A stretch of DNA of 29,724 nt from CAVLCC01 sp963624975 (lineage in GTDB: Bacteria; Actinomycetota; Coriobacteriia; Coriobacteriales; CADBOM01), in the NCBI GenBank assembly GCA_963624975.1, contig CAVFRF010000042.1:1-29724 (forward strand), read 5' to 3'. Below the pieces are notes generated by a model. The model searched no databases. It saw only the letters and a list, made by a program, of their open reading frames with translations, and was not told where the DNA came from. Each line of letters begins with the position of its first letter. The stretch's first letter is position 1. Of the stretch, positions 20,865 to 29,724 are shown in pieces. The position numbers were made by a program, and so were the translations under genes.

Positions 20865-23800
20865 ATGAAGAGGTTGTGGAACGCGCCGCCCCCGCCCGGG
20901 ACCGGCGTGGCATACCGGCATAAGCAACGCACCTTGACGAGCGGGAGGACGAAGGGCCTGGCGGCCATCGTCCTCGCGCTCGTCTTCGTTCTGGCGGCGC
21001 TGCCCGCCCTCGCGCTCGCCGAGGACGGCGATGGCAGGATCGACGTGCCCGAGGGGCAGATCCAGCTCGTGGAGTGGAGCTGCCTGTCCGGCGACAGCAG
21101 ACACGACACGATGGCCGCGATCTCGCAGGCCGGATTCGAGCACGCGGACACCGTGGTGGTGGCAAGCTCCGAGAACTTCCCGGACGCGCTTTCGGCCACC
21201 GCGCTGGCGGGCTTCTACGGCTCGCCGGTGCTGCTGACGAGTTCGATGGAGCTTACGCAGCAGTGCGCGGCCGAGATCGAGAGGCTCGGCGCCACCAAGG
21301 CCATCGTCGTGGGCGGGTCCTCTGCCATCTCCGGAGATGTCTTCGACTCCATCGAGGACATCGTTGGCGAGGGCAACGTGGTGCGCTTGGCCGGCGACGA
21401 CCGCTACGCCACCTCGCAGAAGCTCTACGAGCACGGCAGGGTCGAGGGCGCGTGGGGCAACATGGCCGTGGTCGTGAGCGGAACCGACTTCGCCGACGCC
21501 CTCTCCATGAGCCCGTGGACATACGCCATGGGAGCGCCGATCTTCCTGGCCGACGGCGCCGGTGCCCTCTCCGCCGACGCTATCGAAGCCATCCGCGACG
21601 GCGGATTCGACGAGATCGTGATAGCCGGCGGCGTGGCTAGGATCTCGGATGCAACCGAGGCCGCGCTCGCAGGCATCGTGGGCGAGGGCAACGTGGTGCG
21701 CCTAGCGGGGCACACCCGCTACGACACCTCGCAGCAGGTCGTGGCCTGGGCCGTCGGGAACGGCCTGTCCTACGAGGGCACGGCCGTGGCCACCGGCTCG
21801 AACTTCCCCGATGCCCTCTCCGGAGGAGCGCTCTGCGGCAGCCGCGGAAGCGTCCTGATGCTCGTGGGCGGCGACGAGTCCGAGCACTCCGGGGCGGTTA
21901 GCGCCCTGCACGAGAACCGCAGGGACGTCTGGCGCGCGGACGTGCTGGGCGGCCAGGCCGCGGTCTCCGACGGCCTGTACGCCGAGCTTCAGCGCGCCAC
22001 CCTGGCCGACTCCGGGCAGATAGACTTCTCCAAGGCCAGGGTCGACCTGTCCGACAAGGTCTACACCGGCTTCGCCATCGAGCCTGCCGTCGCCATAGAG
22101 GGCCTCGTCGAAGGACGCGACTTCGAGGTCTCCTACGAGGACAACGTCGATGCCGGCACCGCTACCGTGACCGTGACGGGCATCAGGGGCTGCGGGGGCG
22201 AGAGGTCCTACGAGTTCGAGATCCTTCCGGCCAACATAGCCTCGCAGATCTCCATCACGGCTCCCGACGACGTGGTCTACGACGGCCTCGAGCACAAGGC
22301 CACGGTGAGCGTCGGCAGCTACGTGGAGAACCGTGACTACACCGTCTCGCACACCGCCAACGTCAACGCCGGCAGGGTCGCCGTGACCGTGGCCGGATGC
22401 GGCAACTACACCGGCTCGAAGACGGCGACGTTCGACATCGCGCCCTACGACATCTCGAAGAGCGCGACGCTCGCGTTTGAAAACGACGGCAAGTCGTACA
22501 GCGGAGGCAGCATCGGCGTCGGCGCCGCGACCGTCAGGCTGGCGGCGCCCCTCGCGGGCGGCATCGCGGCCCTGGGAGACGGCGACTATACGCTGATCGG
22601 AGCCACCAGCGGTACCGACGCTGGAACCTACACCGCATACGCCGCCGGCAAGGGCAACTTCACCGGCACCGTGACGGGCAAGTGGGCCATCGCGCCCGCC
22701 ACGCTCACCGCGGAGCAGCGCACCGCCTTCTCGCTTGCCGAGGCCACCTTCACCTACGACGGCGCCGCAAAGCAGCCCGGCGTAACCAATACCCTGGGCC
22801 TCGTCGAGGGACGCGACTTCACGGTCGGCTACTCCCAGAACACGGATGCCTCCTCTGCTGCCAGCGAGCCGAAGGCAATCATCGCCTTCATGGGCAACTA
22901 TGCGGGCAACGCCGTAGTAGAGCTTGGCTTTGCGATAGACAGGGCCGACATCTCGTCTGCCAGGGTGACGCTTAAGAACGCCTCCTTCGACTACAACGGC
23001 GCCTTGAAGACCGCAGAGGTCGAGAAGGTGGTCTTTGGCGGCAAAGAGCTTTCAGCCTCCGACTACTCGGTAGGCGCAGACACGGCCACGAAGACGGCCT
23101 CCGGCGACTATCTGCTCACCATCGAGGGCCAGGGCAACTACGCCGGCACCGCGATGGCCGCATGGAAGATCGTCTCTACCGACAAGGTCTTCGACGGCAT
23201 CGCGCTCTCGGAGACCTCCTTCACCTACGATGGCAAGGCCAAGACCCCCGAGGTCATCGGCATGCCCGATGACGTGGACTACGCCATCGACTATCTGCAC
23301 AACACGGATGCCGGCATCGCCACGGCGGTCGTGACGACCTTCGACGGCAAGTCCAAGGCGTTCGACTTCGCTATCGCACCGAAGGACATCTCGTCGCTGG
23401 TAACGATCGACACCACTAGCAAGATCTACGACGGCAAGGTCCATACCACCACGATCTCCGGCCTCGAAAGCTACAAGGAGAACACCGACTACACGGTGAG
23501 CTACACCTCCAACGTCAACGCGGGTAAGGTGATCGTGAAGGTTGCAGGATGCGGCAACTACACCGGCACCAAGGCCGAGACGTTCGAGATTGAGCCTTAC
23601 GACATCTCGAACTCGAATCTCGCGTTCGAAAACGACGGTACCGTCTATACCGGCAGCACAATCGAGGCTGGCAAAGCCACGGTGACGCTCGACAAGACGC
23701 TCGCCGATGGCACGACCACTCTCGAGCAGGGCTTGTTGACCTTCGGCACTGCAGGCGAGCTTTCGGCTAAAAACGCTGGAACCTACACGGCATATGCAGT

Positions 23801-26711
23801 GGGCCGCGGCAACTTCACCGGCTCTGTCACCGGCACATGGACGATTGCGCAAGCTGATGTTCCCAGCGCTGATCTGCCTAAGGTGGACCCGCTCAAGGCA
23901 TATATTGGTACCCTGCTCTCAGAGGTTGCGCTTCCTGAGGTCTCGAATGGAACCCTTGCCTGGAGCAGCGGCTACGGCGCTGATGAAACTGTCGGCGATA
24001 CCGTCGGCGAAACAACCCGTACGGCCGTCTATACGCCAAACGACGCCAACTACAAGGCGATCGACATCGAGGTCTCCATCTCCGTGAAGGCCGATACCAG
24101 GTACACCGTGGTCTATCACTCCAACGGCGGCACGCTGAGCTGCGGCACCGCTGACACCAACGGCCAGTATAGCTACACGCAGACGCTGGACGAATCCGAT
24201 AAGACCTCGACCCTGACGGCTAACCAGTTCACCTACACCGACAAGACCTTCCAGTACTGGACGCTCGGCGCAGCCGACGAAGATGTCGCCACGACAGCTC
24301 TTGCTAACTCCACGCTCACCTACACGGACGGGCATAAGCTGGCTAACGGCAGCATGTACACCAACACCTCCACCTACTCCACGGATAAGGCGAACATGAA
24401 GGCGGCCAAGGCCGGTGACACCATCGACCTCTATGCCCACTGGGCCGACTCGTCCACGGACGACTACTGGATTGCGTCTGCAGCTGCTGCTGTGCCCGAC
24501 TCGGGCATCGTTGTGAGTCAAGATGGCGTGGATACGGAGGTTGGGAAGGCTACCGCTTCCGGAACGTCGACGACGCTCAAGGGCTACATGGACTCCGACG
24601 AGGGCAACGACAAGATCGACGCGAACACGATGCACCTCTTCACCTACTGGACGGAGGATAAGGTCCTGCCTCTCGCCGACCGCTACGTGGAGTTCCGCAT
24701 CGTGCAGGTGGGCCAGCACGACTCCGACGGAAGCGCCGTGACCTTCATGGCCGTGCACTCGCTGCCCACCGCGCAGATGATGAAGGCCGGCATGGACGGC
24801 AGCACCGGCGACAACTCCGGCGGCTGGGGCGAGTCGTATATGCGCGAGACCGTGATGGAGGGCTACGTGGCCGCCAACATGCCGGAGGGCTTCGTGGACG
24901 CCCTCAAGGCCGTCGCCAAGAAGGCCTACTCCGGCAGCTATGGCAGCTGGGATACCGCGGGCGCCACGGTCGACAGCATCTGGCTGATGTCCGCCAAGGA
25001 GATCACCGGCGCCGCGAACTCGCACCAGGGCGACGAAGGCAGCCAGTACAGGTGGTTCTCCGACAGGAGCGTGGCCTACGGATCGGCCAGCGCCGCGATC
25101 CAGAACCTCTATCTGGACAGGTCCGGCTCCCGCCCGGAGTCGCTGTACGACGCGTACGCGTGGCTGCGCTCTCCGCGCCTCAGCGGCTCCACGAACTTCA
25201 GGAGCGCGAACCCGGGCGGCGACGTGAACACCAGCTACAGCTCGTTTAGGCTGCTTGGCGTGTGCCCGGCTTTCTGCATGGCGGCCGACACATATACAGT
25301 GACCTTCGATGCCAATGGCGGCACGTTTGCCGATAGCCAGACCATGCAAACACAGAAAGTAGTCGATGGAGGCAATGCCACGGCGCTCGCCACCAACCCG
25401 ACTAACAGTGACTCCGCTTCTGCTTTCGATGGTTGGTACACCTCCAACGATGGCGGCACCACGCTTGATGCGAAATACGATTTCGCCAACACCGCAGTGA
25501 CCGCGGACATCACTCTCTATGCGAAGTGGTCGCCCGGCTACACCGTGGTCTATCACTCCAACGGCGGCACGCTAGCCAATGCCACCGAGGTTGGCGGCGA
25601 GTACACCTACACGCAAACGTTCTTGCCTGATGACGCAACGTCAAGCCTGACGCTCAACAAGTTCACCTACACCGACAAGACCTTCCAGTACTGGACGCTC
25701 GGCGCAGCCGATTCCTCCGTTACCACGGGCACCGCCGACGCCAAGACCATGCTCACTTACGTGGATGGGCACTCGCTGATCGACGGCAACGGCATGTACA
25801 CCGACGCCTCCACAAAGGACAGCAAGACGAAGGCGACTGTCGGCACGACGGTGAACCTCTATGCCCACTGGGCCGACTCGTCCACGGACGACTACTGGAT
25901 TGCGTCTGCAGCTGCTGCTGTGCCCGACTCGGGCATCGTTGTGAGTCAAGATGGCGTGGATACGGAGGTTGGGAAGGCTACCGCTTCCGGAACGTCGACG
26001 ACGCTCAAGGGCTACATGGACTCCGACGAGGGCAACGACAAGATCGACGCGAACACGATGCACCTCTTCACCTACTGGACGGAGGATAAGGTCCTGCCTC
26101 TCGCCGACCGCTACGTGGAGTTCCGCATCGTGCAGGTGGGCCAGCACGACTCCGACGGAAGCGCCGTGACCTTCATGGCCGTGCACTCGCTGCCCACCGC
26201 GCAGATGATGAAGGCCGGCATGGACGGCAGCACCGGCGACAACTCCGGCGGCTGGGGCGAGTCGTATATGCGCGAGACCGTGATGGAGGGCTACGTGGCC
26301 GCCAACATGCCGGAGGGCTTCGTGGACGCCCTCAAGGCCGTCGCCAAGAAGGCCTACTCCGGCAGCTATGGCAGCTGGGATACCGCGGGCGCCACGGTCG
26401 ACAGCATCTGGCTGATGTCCGCCAAGGAGATCACCGGCGCCGCGAACTCGCACCAGGGCGACGAAGGCAGCCAGTACAGGTGGTTCTCCGACAGGAGCGT
26501 GGCCTACGGATCGGCCAGCGCCGCGATCCAGAACCTCTATCTGGACAGGTCCGGCTCCCGCCCGGAGTCGCTGTACGACGCGTACGCGTGGCTGCGCTCT
26601 CCGCGCCTCAGCGGCTCCACGAACTTCAGGAGCGCGAACCCGGGCGGCGACGTGAACACCAGCTACAGCTCGTTTAGGCTGCTTGGCGTGTGCCCGGCTT
26701 TCTGCATGTAA
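20865..26711 (+). CDS. Large secreted surface protein: CWB2 repeats, MBG-like repeats, InlB-type repeats and two DUF6273-like modules
   Basis: 1948 residues. The signal peptide has a long polar n-region, a hydrophobic core (GLAAIVLALVFVLAALPALALA) and likely cleavage after ~52. Residues ~65-380 hold three putative cell-wall-binding type 2 repeats (patterns VVVASSENFPDALSATALAG, KAIVVGGSSAIS, NVVRLAGDDRYATS), which in the family anchor proteins non-covalently to wall polymers. From ~390 to ~1060 follow about eight MBG/YDG-like beta repeats (FTYDGKAKTPEV, GNYTGTKAETFEI). Then come InlB/Listeria-Bacteroides-type repeats (YTVTFDANGGTF, LYAKW, TVVYHSNGGTL). Residues ~1188-1472 and 1664-1948 are identical DUF6273-like modules ending in WLRSPRLSG and GVCPAFCM, suggestive of a C-type-lectin/FGE-like fold. 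There is no LPXTG. A probable adhesin. The ATG at 20865 has a GAGAGG site. The protein ends exactly at the end of the second module. Confidence 0.9.
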   Translation: MKRLWNAPPPPGTGVAYRHKQRTLTSGRTKGLAAIVLALVFVLAALPALALAEDGDGRIDVPEGQIQLVEWSCLSGDSRHDTMAAISQAGFEHADTVVVASSENFPDALSATALAGFYGSPVLLTSSMELTQQCAAEIERLGATKAIVVGGSSAISGDVFDSIEDIVGEGNVVRLAGDDRYATSQKLYEHGRVEGAWGNMAVVVSGTDFADALSMSPWTYAMGAPIFLADGAGALSADAIEAIRDGGFDEIVIAGGVARISDATEAALAGIVGEGNVVRLAGHTRYDTSQQVVAWAVGNGLSYEGTAVATGSNFPDALSGGALCGSRGSVLMLVGGDESEHSGAVSALHENRRDVWRADVLGGQAAVSDGLYAELQRATLADSGQIDFSKARVDLSDKVYTGFAIEPAVAIEGLVEGRDFEVSYEDNVDAGTATVTVTGIRGCGGERSYEFEILPANIASQISITAPDDVVYDGLEHKATVSVGSYVENRDYTVSHTANVNAGRVAVTVAGCGNYTGSKTATFDIAPYDISKSATLAFENDGKSYSGGSIGVGAATVRLAAPLAGGIAALGDGDYTLIGATSGTDAGTYTAYAAGKGNFTGTVTGKWAIAPATLTAEQRTAFSLAEATFTYDGAAKQPGVTNTLGLVEGRDFTVGYSQNTDASSAASEPKAIIAFMGNYAGNAVVELGFAIDRADISSARVTLKNASFDYNGALKTAEVEKVVFGGKELSASDYSVGADTATKTASGDYLLTIEGQGNYAGTAMAAWKIVSTDKVFDGIALSETSFTYDGKAKTPEVIGMPDDVDYAIDYLHNTDAGIATAVVTTFDGKSKAFDFAIAPKDISSLVTIDTTSKIYDGKVHTTTISGLESYKENTDYTVSYTSNVNAGKVIVKVAGCGNYTGTKAETFEIEPYDISNSNLAFENDGTVYTGSTIEAGKATVTLDKTLADGTTTLEQGLLTFGTAGELSAKNAGTYTAYAVGRGNFTGSVTGTWTIAQADVPSADLPKVDPLKAYIGTLLSEVALPEVSNGTLAWSSGYGADETVGDTVGETTRTAVYTPNDANYKAIDIEVSISVKADTRYTVVYHSNGGTLSCGTADTNGQYSYTQTLDESDKTSTLTANQFTYTDKTFQYWTLGAADEDVATTALANSTLTYTDGHKLANGSMYTNTSTYSTDKANMKAAKAGDTIDLYAHWADSSTDDYWIASAAAAVPDSGIVVSQDGVDTEVGKATASGTSTTLKGYMDSDEGNDKIDANTMHLFTYWTEDKVLPLADRYVEFRIVQVGQHDSDGSAVTFMAVHSLPTAQMMKAGMDGSTGDNSGGWGESYMRETVMEGYVAANMPEGFVDALKAVAKKAYSGSYGSWDTAGATVDSIWLMSAKEITGAANSHQGDEGSQYRWFSDRSVAYGSASAAIQNLYLDRSGSRPESLYDAYAWLRSPRLSGSTNFRSANPGGDVNTSYSSFRLLGVCPAFCMAADTYTVTFDANGGTFADSQTMQTQKVVDGGNATALATNPTNSDSASAFDGWYTSNDGGTTLDAKYDFANTAVTADITLYAKWSPGYTVVYHSNGGTLANATEVGGEYTYTQTFLPDDATSSLTLNKFTYTDKTFQYWTLGAADSSVTTGTADAKTMLTYVDGHSLIDGNGMYTDASTKDSKTKATVGTTVNLYAHWADSSTDDYWIASAAAAVPDSGIVVSQDGVDTEVGKATASGTSTTLKGYMDSDEGNDKIDANTMHLFTYWTEDKVLPLADRYVEFRIVQVGQHDSDGSAVTFMAVHSLPTAQMMKAGMDGSTGDNSGGWGESYMRETVMEGYVAANMPEGFVDALKAVAKKAYSGSYGSWDTAGATVDSIWLMSAKEITGAANSHQGDEGSQYRWFSDRSVAYGSASAAIQNLYLDRSGSRPESLYDAYAWLRSPRLSGSTNFRSANPGGDVNTSYSSFRLLGVCPAFCM
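24427..25280 (+). repeat. 854-bp duplication, copy 1
   Basis: From ACCTCTATGCCCACTGG to the TGCATG that ends the first DUF6273-like module. It matches 25855-26708 at a constant offset of 1428 bp. All frames that I compared translate identically, so the copies appear exact at the nucleotide level. Confidence 0.95.
25855..26708 (+). repeat. 854-bp duplication, copy 2
   Basis: Second copy, ending at the last codon before the TAA stop. The 5' parts of the two larger units (24102-24426 and 25539-25854) are only partly similar, with short identical stretches such as the TTCACCTACACCGACAAGAC region, so the identity border is sharp. Confidence 0.95.
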
Positions 26712-26833
26712 ACCCTGATCTTGGAAGGATGCTCAGCATCTAGATAGCACGCTTTACTCAAAGCGAGATTCGTCCCGCCCTCTTGTTTGTCCGGAATGGC
26801 GTTGGCTGGCCGGACGGTTTGAACGTCCTGATT

Positions 26834-26888
26834 GGGACATGATTGGGGCATGCCCTATTCGTGATAGGACATGCCCCATCGATGTCCC
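26834..26888. terminator. Long imperfect inverted repeat between convergent genes
   Basis: 26834-26858 and 26864-26888 pair at 21 of 25 positions around a 5-nt loop (TCGTG). The arms contain GGGACAT and GGGGCATG. It lies between the surface-protein gene and the convergent transporter gene, so a bidirectional terminator or REP-like intergenic element is likely. The rest of 26712-26976 holds a weaker GTCCGG/CCGGAC dyad (about 26789-26815) and no gene. Confidence 0.6.
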
Positions 26889-26976
26889 ATCAGTGTCCAA
26901 TCGACGTTCTGCAACGCGCTGCGCTGTCGAAGTTCTCGTGGAGCAGGGGCATTCCAAACCAGCCTGTCGGCCTTCA

Positions 26977-28251
26977 CTAGAACGGTGGGAACCGGATGAT
27001 CAGGTATACCGCCGACACCGTCACGGTGGCCAGCATGACCGGGAATCCCACCCTGGTGAACTTGGCGAACGTGAGCTTGTAGCCGTTGCGGCTGGCGATG
27101 TCGGCCATCACCACGTTGGCCGACGCGCCGATGAGCGTGCCGTTGCCGCCCAGGCACGCGCCCAGCGACACCGCCCACCAAAGCGGCATCACGTCGATGC
27201 CCGATGCCTCCATGGTGAGCAGGATCGGGATGAGCGTGGCCACGAACGGGATGTTGTCGAGGAAGCTCGAGATGAGCGCCGAGCCGAACAGCAGCACGAT
27301 CATGAGCATGAACACGTTGCCGCCGGTTGCATTGATCAGCACGTTGGCCAGCATCTCCACCACGCCCGTTTCGGTGAGGCCGCCCACGATGATGAACAGG
27401 CCTCCGAAGAACACCAGCGTGGTCCATTCCACATGATGCAGGATGTCCTCGATGTTCTCCCCCGAGAGAATGAGCATGAAAGCCGCCGCCGCAAGCGCGA
27501 TTACGCCGCTCTCGACGCCCACGAGCGAGTGGCACATGAGCGACACCGTGACCACCACGGTCATGACCACGCTGAGCTTGGCGAGCCTGGGCTTCTTGAG
27601 ATGCTCGCGCTCGTCGAGTTCCATGAGCTTCTCGCGCAGCTCCTCGGGCACGCTGAGGTCGCGTCCGAAGAGCACGTAGAAGAACACCAGCATCACCGCG
27701 ACGCTCAGGATCGCCGCCGGGGCATCGTAGACCAGGAAGTCGATGGCGCTGAGGCCAGCGCCCGAGCCGATCATGATGTTGGGCGGGTCGCCGATGAGGG
27801 TGGACGTGCCGCCGATGTTGGATGCCAGCACCTCGGCCATGAAGAACGGGATGGGGTCGAGGTCCATGACCTTGCACACCATGAGCGTCATGGGAGCCAC
27901 CAGCAGCACGGTGGTCACGTTGTCGAGCATCGCCGACAGGCACGACGTGAGCAGCACGAACATCACCATCACGTGCCATGGCTGGCCCTTGGCTATGCGC
28001 GCGCATTTGATGGCCAGGTACTCGAAGATGCCCGACTTTTGCACCACCGCCACGAACATCATCATGCCCATGAGCACGCCCAACGTGTTGAAGTCCATGT
28101 AGTCCACGGCGGTGTCGAAATCCACGATGTGCAGAAACACCAGCACCATCGCGCCGATCATGGCCACCACGGCGCGATGGATCTTTTCCGACATGATTGC
28201 AACGAGAGCCAGCGCGAATACGGCGATGGCTATGATCTGGTCTGGGGTCAA
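26977..28251 (-). CDS. ArsB/NhaD-family (ion transporter superfamily) membrane transporter
   Basis: 424 residues with about 10-12 hydrophobic helices. The pattern is two inverted halves: each has a hairpin-like motif rich in small residues, SCLSAMLDNVTTVLL plus NIGGTSTLIGDPPNIMIG in the first, and SSFLDNIPFVATLIPIL plus GGNGTLIGASANVV in the second. These fit the ArsB/NhaD/CitM group, which moves arsenite, sodium or carboxylates; the substrate cannot be read from sequence and no arsenic genes are adjacent. The start TTG at 28251 is chosen because AGGAG lies 7 nt upstream. A TTG five codons earlier (28266) overlaps that ribosome site. The gene is convergent with the surface-protein gene and divergent from ftsK. 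Confidence 0.88.
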   Translation of the reverse strand: MTPDQIIAIAVFALALVAIMSEKIHRAVVAMIGAMVLVFLHIVDFDTAVDYMDFNTLGVLMGMMMFVAVVQKSGIFEYLAIKCARIAKGQPWHVMVMFVLLTSCLSAMLDNVTTVLLVAPMTLMVCKVMDLDPIPFFMAEVLASNIGGTSTLIGDPPNIMIGSGAGLSAIDFLVYDAPAAILSVAVMLVFFYVLFGRDLSVPEELREKLMELDEREHLKKPRLAKLSVVMTVVVTVSLMCHSLVGVESGVIALAAAAFMLILSGENIEDILHHVEWTTLVFFGGLFIIVGGLTETGVVEMLANVLINATGGNVFMLMIVLLFGSALISSFLDNIPFVATLIPILLTMEASGIDVMPLWWAVSLGACLGGNGTLIGASANVVMADIASRNGYKLTFAKFTRVGFPVMLATVTVSAVYLIIRFPPF

Positions 28252-28647
28252 GGGAGGTCTCCTCAAAACGACGCGTGCCCGCGTCTTGCAGTAGCGCGGA
28301 CGTGAGTTCTGCTGGCGGCGTTGCGGCTTGGGCGCGGATGACGCGAGCGCGTGCCGGCCCTGTGCAACGTTCTTCCCGCAATATGATAGTTGGGCTGTGA
28401 GCGGGAACGCAGTTGTGCGTGTTCAATTTTGGCGAGAGAGCCGTGAGTGTCGAGCGCGGCACGTCCCGGAAGCGGGGTGCCGGCATTCTGCGGGGTGGCT
28501 ATTCATTTTGAAGCGGGGGCAAGCTAGAATGTAGCAAGATGCGCGGGCGCGATGTGCAAGAGCGCGCGGGTCGTCGTGTCAACACGATATACATACTCAA
28601 CAGCCTTCATCAAACGAAACTCAAACGCAGCAACTCGGAGGTTGGAC
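28252..28647. other. Divergent intergenic region between transporter and ftsK
   Basis: No gene is supported here. A TAGAAT hexamer at 28525-28530, with TTCATT 17 bp upstream at 28502-28507, is a weak candidate ftsK promoter. The stretch 28570-28635 before the ftsK ribosome site is A/C-rich and unstructured. Confidence 0.3.
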
Positions 28648-29724
28648 TTGGCATCCAAGAAAGCTTCTTCAGGCAAAAAATCCGGCTCGCACGCGCAGGG
28701 CGGCGGCAAGGGGCAGACCAAGCGCAGGTCGCTATCGGAGCAGCCCGCGCAGGCGCGCTCGGGTAGCTTGCGCGCAGCTCAGGCACAGGCGCAGGGCGCG
28801 AGGCAGGGCATGCTCACCCCGCGCCTCAAAAACGACATCGTGGGCGTGGTAGTGGTGGCCGTGGCCGTGATGCTCATGATTGCCGTGTGCATGGACTCGC
28901 AGGCCGTGATCACGTCGTGGGTGTCCAACGCCATGCACTTCGGCTTTGGCGTGGGCGCCTACATCTTGCCCGTGATGGTGGGGCTGTTCGGCATCTGCTT
29001 CTTCATGCTGGGGCGGCACGACCTCGTGCTGTCGCGCATCGCGCTGGGGATGGGGCTGATTTTCCTGAGCGTCGTGGCGCTCTACGGCGTTAACGCCCCG
29101 GGTGCGGCCAACCACGTGCAGGCGCTCTTTGCCGAGGACTATCTGCTGAGCTGCGGCGGCTACGTGGGCAACGGCCTGGCATATGTGCTGCTGAGCCTGG
29201 TGGGGCAAACCATCGCCTGGATATTGCTGGCGGCCATCATCGTGGGGTCGCTGGTGCTCATCGGGTTTTCGATCAGCGGGTTCTTCGACTGGTTGCTCGC
29301 ATGCAGGGAGGACCGCAAGGAGCGCAAGCGCGAAGAGGAATACGTTGCGCCGTACAGCCGTGCGCGCGGGCTGGACGCGGGGCTGGACCAGACCGACATG
29401 GCTGGCTATGGGCGTGCTGTTGCGGGTGCGGGCGCTGTTGCGGCTGCGGGCGCGGCCGCGTGTGCCGGGGATGCCGCTGCGGGTGGAGTTGGCGGCTTCG
29501 TGCCGGCGGGTTCGACCACCGAGCTTGCATCTGCCGGCGGGCGTCGCGGCGGCGGTCGTGCTTCCGGCGAGGGAGCTGGCAAGACCAGGATGCTGAGGGG
29601 CGCTGGCAAGACCCGCGTGCTCGGAGACGATGCTGCAGGCGCCGCTGGCGCTGCCGCGGCCGCGGCCGCGCAGCTGCTCGATGGCGTCGCGGGTGCCGCC
29701 GCGCCCGGTGCCGCCGCGACCCGC
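28648..29724 (+). CDS. ftsK: FtsK/SpoIIIE DNA translocase, N-terminal part only
   Basis: The frame is open from 28648 to the last base of the window (359 codons, no stop), so the motor domain lies outside. FtsK pumps chromosome DNA through the division septum and activates dimer resolution. Visible parts: a basic Ser/Lys/Gln-rich N-terminus (1-60), then four hydrophobic helices between about 65 and 210 (NDIVGVVVVAVAVMLMIAVCM, ILPVMVGLFGICFFMLG, ALGMGLIFLSVVALYGV, IAWILLAAIIVGSLVLIGF). This is the layout of the FtsK 4TM membrane domain. A charged turn (CREDRKERKREEEY) and an Ala/Gly-rich linker follow to the window end. The start is TTG at 28648, with GGAGGT 5 nt upstream, giving MASKKASSGKK. 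Assignment is by topology, since no Walker motif is in view. Confidence 0.82.
   Translation, partial: MASKKASSGKKSGSHAQGGGKGQTKRRSLSEQPAQARSGSLRAAQAQAQGARQGMLTPRLKNDIVGVVVVAVAVMLMIAVCMDSQAVITSWVSNAMHFGFGVGAYILPVMVGLFGICFFMLGRHDLVLSRIALGMGLIFLSVVALYGVNAPGAANHVQALFAEDYLLSCGGYVGNGLAYVLLSLVGQTIAWILLAAIIVGSLVLIGFSISGFFDWLLACREDRKERKREEEYVAPYSRARGLDAGLDQTDMAGYGRAVAGAGAVAAAGAAACAGDAAAGGVGGFVPAGSTTELASAGGRRGGGRASGEGAGKTRMLRGAGKTRVLGDDAAGAAGAAAAAAAQLLDGVAGAAAPGAAATR

Noticed and set aside
20345..21199. 284-codon - strand frame upstream of the adhesin
   Set aside because: It overlaps the adhesin start, signal peptide and leader terminator, and its only repetition (LRYLR) comes from the 29-bp DNA repeats.
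24427..26708. Diversity-generating retroelement target (lectin-like module ending in a variable-region-like segment)
   Set aside because: No reverse transcriptase, template repeat or accessory gene is in the window, and the two copies do not differ at adenine positions; they appear identical.
26839..28486. Long open frames on other strands or frames over the transporter, the cas9-flanking core genes and the adhesin
   Set aside because: Low-complexity His/Arg/Asp-rich translations typical of antisense frames in GC-rich DNA; the transporter frame has clear family motifs and a ribosome site.

Overview
The window is a high-GC bacterial chromosome segment, most likely from a Coriobacteriia actinobacterium (Eggerthellales/Coriobacteriales type, gut or oral). 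The basis is gene content and order (rpsO, pnp, dapB, dapA, RNase J, with ftsK beyond), frequent TTG starts placed by good Shine-Dalgarno sites, and a surface protein with N-terminal cell-wall-binding repeats, MBG-like repeats and DUF6273-like modules. The genus cannot be fixed from the sequence alone. No rRNA or tRNA gene was seen.

Layout. 1-6040: a 5'-truncated MOP-type polysaccharide flippase, methionyl-tRNA synthetase (metG) and a three-helix membrane protein of unknown function. 6100-12810: a stretch visibly richer in A/T than its flanks, probably an acquired island. It carries an AAA/DUF4143 ATPase, a compact type II-C CRISPR-Cas locus and an orphan ribbon-helix-helix regulator. The CRISPR locus is cas9 on +, cas1-cas2 convergent on -, a tracrRNA on +, and a 4-repeat/3-spacer array read on -. 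12950-19650: housekeeping block rpsO, pnp, dapB-dapA-rnj, joining ribosome assembly, RNA decay and lysine/diaminopimelate synthesis. 19650-20864: a long non-coding region with one probable small membrane-protein gene, two sets of short repeats, a canonical G-quadruplex motif and an intrinsic terminator inside the leader of the next gene. 20865-26711: a 1948-residue surface protein whose C-terminal module is present twice as an apparently exact 854-bp duplication. 26977-28251: an ArsB/NhaD-family transporter on -. 28648-end: the N-terminal part of ftsK, running off the window.

How the parts work together. Each CRISPR repeat ends, on the - strand, in a perfect extended -10 box, so each crRNA is probably transcribed from its own repeat, as known for Neisseria type II-C. 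The tracrRNA anti-repeat matches the repeat over almost its whole length and still holds a decayed version of that -10 box, pointing at cas1. The two RNases (PNPase and RNase J) flank dapBA, and both carry basic low-complexity extensions.

The most interesting candidates are: (1) the anti-repeat as a possible dual element, tracrRNA on one strand and cas1-cas2 promoter on the other; (2) a perfect 22-bp palindrome beside the leader end of the array; (3) the combination of a G-quadruplex motif, a leader terminator and exact module duplication in the surface-protein gene, which suggests recombination or expression switching.
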